Assembly: GCA_012064415.1 (NCBI GenBank)
Contig: SSNU01000055.1
Span: 558,001-622,000 of the forward strand
Length of the DNA: 64,000 nucleotides
Direction: 5' to 3'
Source: Gyrodactylus bullatarudis
Lineage: Eukaryota > Platyhelminthes > Monogenea > Gyrodactylidea > Gyrodactylidae
This document shows positions 59,440-64,000 of the stretch, piece by piece. A model generated the notes under the pieces. It had not been told where the DNA came from, ran no database searches, and worked only from the letters and a program-made list of their open reading frames with translations. The position numbers and the translations under genes are program-made. Position 1 is the first letter of the stretch, and the number at the start of each line of letters is the position of its first letter.

Positions 59440-60145
59440 TTTACTACTAACCACCTCATGTCTTTTATTCCACACGATAGGATCAAAGTTCCTCTCAACA
59501 ATGAGACCATCTGAATCTTTTAAAAGCATTTCTCGTTCGTTTCGTTTGAAACTTTTGAAAAATTTTACCTCCTCTGTTGTTATATTGACCGGATTTGTGA
59601 ATAATTACACTGAACTGGGTCTGCAATCTTGACGCATCATTGAACCAGGATAGTTATAGTACCTGGATAGGTTAAAGTGTTCCTTTAACCTCTTCATGTT
59701 CAACCTGTTACTTGAATGGTATTCACTTTTAACAAGGAAAATTTATGTCTTTAGATCTGGAAATAATTCAGAGAATATTGTCGTCTGGTTATCTGGAACT
59801 TCCTGTAAGAAAAAATGCATGGGGAAGTTGGCTTCATCATAATAGTTTGTGAAAAGGATCTCTCCAAAATATTTATCCCCATCAACCGCGTGATACGATC
59901 CAAATCGTCTTTGAGTTGAATAGAACAAGACCATCTTTGAGTAAGACTCTTTATCAGTGTCAATTCTTGGAAAGAACTCAATCACGACTACACACAAATC
60001 TAAGAATCGATTTTTACTCACCTTCGCGAGAGTATGTGCCATATATTTTCATATTTACATCATCCATAATATTCCATTGAAATGTAGGCAAATTGGGGTT
60101 GTAAATAGTTTTATTTCGAATAATATCGATAGGGGATCTTAAATA
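59440..60145 (-). pseudogene. Carbonic-anhydrase-like pseudogene, 5'-truncated
   Basis: Upstream exon 60145-60022 reads RSPIDIIRNKTIYNPNLPTF and onward, the alpha-carbonic-anhydrase QSPIDI...P-x-L motif. A 22-nt GT/AG intron (60000-60021) joins it in frame to VVVIEFFPRID, GSYHAVDGDKYFGEILF (the GSEHTVDG-x-x-Y-x-x-E-x-H region), YYNYPGSMMRQDC (YPGSLTTPPC) and LFTNPVNITTEEV, ending VERNFDPIVWNKRHE. The frame has two TAA stops (59743-59745, 59605-59607). All three zinc-ligand histidines appear to be missing (FYSTQRR for FHFHWG; EILFTN for ELHLVH). The N-terminal exon is not found. It was probably an acatalytic CA-related protein before it decayed. Confidence 0.75.
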
Positions 60146-60229
60146 CTATGTAATTGATACAAAATTGTATCTAAATATATACACAAGATAAGACATTTTC
60201 TCAAAAAAAAATTGGTACGTCTTACTAGA

Positions 60230-60950
60230 AACAAACTATTTCCATTAAACAAGACTTCACTGTTTCTATTGCTTTATGTATTTCTTCCGGACTAGCAACC
60301 TTATGTGAAACTGGAATAATAGAGATATTTGCCATTGTCAGTCTTTTTCTTAAAAAGATTTCTTAAAATTGACCTGTCTTCTCTTCTGGTTAGCTTGACA
60401 TCTTGAAAACTTGAAATACCGTTAGACTCTCTTTCCGTAGTAAATTTAATATTACTATGAAATGGGTTCATCTTTGTAAAGAAGTCGTCTACAGATACAT
60501 TAGGTTTCATTATAGTAAGAGTGTCATCAACATATCTAATAAGGAGAATTGATAATTCAGACATTTAATTTACCATCACAAGAAGATATCTGCTAGAAGA
60601 GAACTTGAAGAAAATCCCATTGCTATTCAATCTTTCTTAATGAACACCTTGTTTTAAATATGACAAAGGAACATTGGTACAACATATATAATAAAATCTG
60701 TTATTTCGTCACTACTCATGTCAGAACCTTCGTGTTCATTGATAAAAGATTTTATTAATTGTGAAATTGTTTCGGTTTTTAGACCGAGGAAAATTGAGCT
60801 AAAAAGATGGAAAATTGTGAATAAAAACCTCATAGATATCGTTCTCTGAAGAGGTTGAATTATGAACCATTTCTGTGTATAGATCAAAAAAATCCAATGA
60901 TGTAACCAGAGGTTTTGGATAAATTCAAATTCAGTAGAGCTATTCAAACT
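60230..60950 (-). pseudogene. Penelope-like element reverse transcriptase remnant
   Basis: The 60564-60301 frame has RYVDDTLTIM, the catalytic YVDD box, then HSNIKFTTERESNG, FQDVKLTRREDRS and a KKKTDNGKYLYYSS segment, the order found in Penelope-like RTs (RYVDD ... HPNIKFT-x-E-x-E ... FLDV-x-x-x-R-x-D-G ... K-x-T-x-T-x-x-YL). Upstream in another frame is MGFSSSSLLADIFL, the degraded MGSPLS-x-x-LADIF box. A shift and stops break the frame, and the nuclease domain is not next to it. It sits just upstream of the carbonic-anhydrase pseudogene, whose 5' part it may have replaced. Confidence 0.8.
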
Positions 60951-61397
60951 GCTAGTTTACTAATTAGGTGATGAAAACAAAAAGTTTGGAGTAAAAAGTC
61001 GATTCTATGGTCCATACTAAAAAGTTGCAATGACCTCTACAGAAGAGATTTGAAATTATAAAATTGATTCGGTTCTTAGACCGAGAAAAATTAAGCTGAT
61101 AAGATGGAAAATATTAGATAAGGTACATTTATGAGGAAAAAAGAAGTTCTTCTGTAAAGAGGAAACAGTTTGAGCGCGTCAGAGATTTAGATTTGTCAGA
61201 TAAAACAAGGTATTAAAAAACCTGGTTAAAGATTTATAGAGGAGATTTTCTCAGCTTTCTGCTGATAAATCAAGATTAGATTTATAATGTAATAAAATAT
61301 TATTAGATAACATGTGAAGAATCTACTGGTGTTCAAGAAAGCAACAAGTCATAAACGAAGCCAACATATTTATTGCAGAATAAGTGTCTATGATTAC
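60951..61397. other. Spacer between RT remnant and M60 gene
   Basis: About 450 bp. A phrase CGGTTYTTAGACCGAGRAAAATT occurs at 61071 and again at 60772, so this may be a duplicated piece of the same element. It also contains the 3' untranslated region of the M60 gene. Confidence 0.4.
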
Positions 61398-63697
61398 TCA
61401 GAGTTCTCTAACCGATGGCGAGGGATCAGAAATATTTCCAATTCCATTAAATTGATCGAATTGATACATGAGCTTTCCCGAGGGTGAGCGGTCTTCTGTG
61501 AAATTGAAGATTGCCTTTGCTGTTTGCCATTTCTGGATGGCCAAATCGAAAATCTCTCCTGTTGGCTGATAAACCGGCAGGTGTGCGTACTCTCGGTACG
61601 TGGCATTGATGTTGGTGAAATACTCGCCAAAATTGAAGAAGAAATGATATGGAACCATGTTCATTCCCGTCTGAGCAGTCATGTACTTGACCCACTGCTC
61701 AATTGTTCTGTTGGTGTTGTTTTCGGTTTTGTACAAGTTGAAGACGTTACCAATTAGGGACCATCCAAAGTCAAACTTTAGCACTGTATAGTAGTGGAGG
61801 TAACCGAATGTGGGCGAGATTGCCCCAGGCTGGCCAAGTATGAAATAGGCAACAGCCTGATTATTCCTGTAGACGGCGTTAGTGTACGGTGGAGCGGAGG
61901 TGTTTGCGAAGATCTCCTGGGCGTACAATACCATGACGTTGTTTGTGATTTCAGTGAAGCCGGAGAATGTCCATTTATTTTGTTGAAGATTGTGTCCAAT
62001 CTCGTGCAGAGCACCCCAATAAGAGGCGGGCTCATGTTTTATAAACTTGGGGAAAGTACTCAACATGGCACTCTGCCATGAATCGCCAGCAACAATGGGG
62101 TTTCCCGAATGTGCAGCTCCAACAGACGGCTGAGTATCATAGACAAATCCCATTCTGTCTGTAGCGGGGTAACCTGAAAAGTTTATCATTCCCTTGACCA
62201 TAGTGTCGTAGGTGGTGCAGAAATCTCGGAGGCTTTGGTCAGAGAGGTCCTTGATTTTGTCGAGCTCCATCGCGAACCAGATGGAATCACAGAAAATTGT
62301 AGACCATCTGAGTGACGAGTTCTTGAAAATTCCCGTATTCCAGCGATCGAATGTGGCGTTAACTCTCACATCGACACCAGGTGTTGGAGTAACATTCCTG
62401 AACTTGATCGTAATCTTTTTACCTAGTCTCGATCTGTCCTGAATGAATATCGGACCGCCAGTTGGAGAATAGAATCTACCCGTGCGCTCTCTGGCATGAA
62501 CGTAGCTATTTGCCATGGCCAATCTTCTAATAAGTGACTTGCCCGATAAATTGTCACTCAATTGATTCGTCTGAAGGTATAAAGTGGGGTTCCATGAGGA
62601 CTCTTCGATCTCATACTCGTAAACAGTGTTTGGTACGTGGTATAGGCCAGTTGAAATGTAATTCACCCACTTAGGGTCAATAGTGACTTCGTAGTTACCC
62701 ATCTTTGGCATAGTCCCACTTCCATCTATCTTGAGGCCACCAACGTAACCGGCGTTCAACTTGATCGAATCCAGTTCCTGTTGTGCAACTTGGCTTAGAC
62801 TCAATGAAAATATTAGATCATTCAAAGTGTTGAGGACTCCCCTTGGGAACTGTGCGTTCTCAATACTATGGGGCTTAGCCGGGGTCGGTATGTTCTGTTG
62901 GAGAAGGTTTATGTACTTTTTGAGGAAGTTGAGCACTATTCCGACCGATACTTTACACTTTGACGCGACGTAGGCTATGCCCGTGCCATCTTGAGGATTA
63001 TATTGCAACGGATTTACTAGAGTATTGTTGATATCTTCCATGTAGGACAATAAGGGCATGTTTGCAGGCTCCAGCTTTCCCTCGGGAGTGTAAGTCAAAT
63101 TCATGATTGGGTTACGCATTGAAACCGCTGCCCCTTCCAAGTAGATACCCATAATCTGGGCAAGTTGACAGTTCGGACCATCTAGAACATCGTATCCTGA
63201 TTCTACGAAAACCGGGCCAGTTTTGCCGGCCACCCAGTCATTGTAGAAAGCCTCATAGTCAAACTTTGTTGTTGCAGGAGTGACGACAATACCCCGCCCG
63301 TCTCTAGCACTTGTATCAGTGGTCAGATTACCCACTTTTCCATTGAACATGATACTGAGCCATTGAGTGTACAAAGGATAAGATACCTTTGCAACTAGTT
63401 TGTCAAGTATCAACTTTGGCAAGACGAGCACTTTTCCTTTTTCCGTCTCTAGGTAGACAGCAAACGGAACACCGTTATTGAAGGCGATCGGCACGACATA
63501 CGGATTCAGGGCAAAGATACTGCGCTGAAAGTTTGGCAGGGACACGTTCACATTGTTGGCCCAGAAAGCTTGCACGATATTCTTTCAACAATCAAGAAAT
63601 TCAGACAACTTACCTGCTTTCGCAAGACTTCGTCCTCATAGGCACCGCCAAAGACGGTTGCAACGAGGCAGAAAAAAACTGTAGAGTGTAAAAACAT
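61398..63697 (-). CDS. Secreted M60-like (enhancin/TCAF-type) zinc metallopeptidase
   Basis: Two exons, 63697-63614 and 63581-61398, 755 aa; the 32-nt intron separates a signal-peptide exon (MFLHSTVFFCLVATVFGGAY) from the body. M60-family peptidases cleave glycoproteins such as mucins. The catalytic HEIGHNLQQ (HExxH) is followed 12 residues later by SGFTEITNN, giving the third-ligand Glu. Upstream features of the M60 fold are present (PTGGPIFI ... KKITIKFRNV, WAMELDK-like WFAMELDKIK). Many N-glycosylation sites (NVS, NLT, NNT, NFS, NSS, NAT) suit secretion. GC content is visibly higher than in neighbouring genes. The domain order is that of eukaryotic M60-like proteins; substrate unknown. Confidence 0.88.
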
Positions 63698-63721
63698 TGG
63701 ATAACGAAATGTCTTGGGTAG

Positions 63722-63731
63722 CTTATATATA
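63722..63731 (-). promoter_or_regulatory. TATA box of the M60-like gene
   Basis: On the minus strand TATATATAAG, about 25-34 nt upstream of the ATG at 63697, which implies an extremely short or nearly absent 5' leader, or initiation at a later ATG. Confidence 0.5.
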
Positions 63732-64000
63732 CTCGATCGCCATTCTCAATTACTCAAATATTTACCCATATCTGTTTATTAAATTGTTAAGCACAACTTG
63801 ATAGTGCCTGTGTAGTCCATATGGAGCTGCACTTGACAAAAAGTCGATCTGTTTCAAATAAAACTCAATTTCAGAATTTCTCACAAGTTAACAAATTTAG
63901 GCTTGACGAATAAATAAACGCTTTCTCAATGCCTAGAGGATTTTCAAGATTACTCGAGAACAGATTCAGTTGAGTAAAAAAGTCAAGCAATAACAAACCC
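63732..64000. other. Right window edge
   Basis: AT-rich sequence upstream of the M60-like gene; no feature recognised. Confidence 0.4.

Noticed and set aside
59605..59745. Reassigned TAA codon suggested by the uninterrupted CA-like frame
   Set aside because: TAA ends ACBD3, BRF1, tropomyosin and TMBIM exon 8a at the positions expected from their families, so a standard code applies and the CA-like frame is a pseudogene.
1..64000. CRISPR arrays, operons, prophage or rRNA/tRNA genes
   Set aside because: No spaced direct repeats, no polycistronic layout and no cloverleaf or rRNA-like segment were recognised; all genes have eukaryotic introns or polyadenylation signals.

Overview
The window is animal nuclear DNA: AT-rich, with intron-split genes on both strands for typical animal proteins (a kainate-type glutamate receptor, a p107/p130 pocket protein, tropomyosin, a Lifeguard/TMBIM protein, a claudin-like tetraspan protein). 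Many introns are extremely short (22 to 36 nt), while others span several kilobases and are filled with palindromic transposons. Introns this small are rare in animals and recall compact, often parasitic lineages such as dicyemids or orthonectids. I cannot name the species. Exon models were built by hand from splice sites, reading phase and family alignment; every complete model sums to a multiple of three.

Layout. 399-23534 (-): a 17-exon ionotropic glutamate receptor whose introns hold several foldback elements, an 8-bp-TSD hAT-like MITE and Penelope-like fragments. 24077-29263 (+): BRF1, the TFIIIB subunit of RNA polymerase III, divergent from the receptor. 29603-32899 (-): an RB-family pocket protein, convergent with BRF1. 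33044-34480 (+): ACBD3, divergent from the pocket protein across 144 bp that contain an E2F-type site. 35020-39947 (+): cyclin C with a Gln-rich tail encoded after a 3.6 kb intron. 43449-43880 (+): a small four-helix membrane protein. 44526-45104 (-): ARL2. 45680-48690 (-): tropomyosin in which exons 4 to 9 are each present twice and there are two alternative starts. 49044-50178 (-): an unrecognised 5-exon gene. 50502-50913 (+): two tandem 32-residue micropeptide genes. 51749-52849 (+): an unrecognised single-exon gene. 53053-58732 (+): a TMBIM/Lifeguard gene with two alternative last exons. 59440-60145 (-): a carbonic-anhydrase pseudogene lying next to a broken Penelope-like reverse transcriptase (60230-60950, -). 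61398-63697 (-): a secreted M60-like metallopeptidase.

Together. The genes are mostly unrelated housekeeping and tissue genes. Several concern growth control: a pocket protein, BRF1 (RB-family proteins repress TFIIIB in other animals) and cyclin C. The most unusual content is the paired-exon tropomyosin, the duplicated terminal exon of the TMBIM gene, the tandem micropeptides, the minimal introns, and a nested transposon insertion in BRF1 intron 3.
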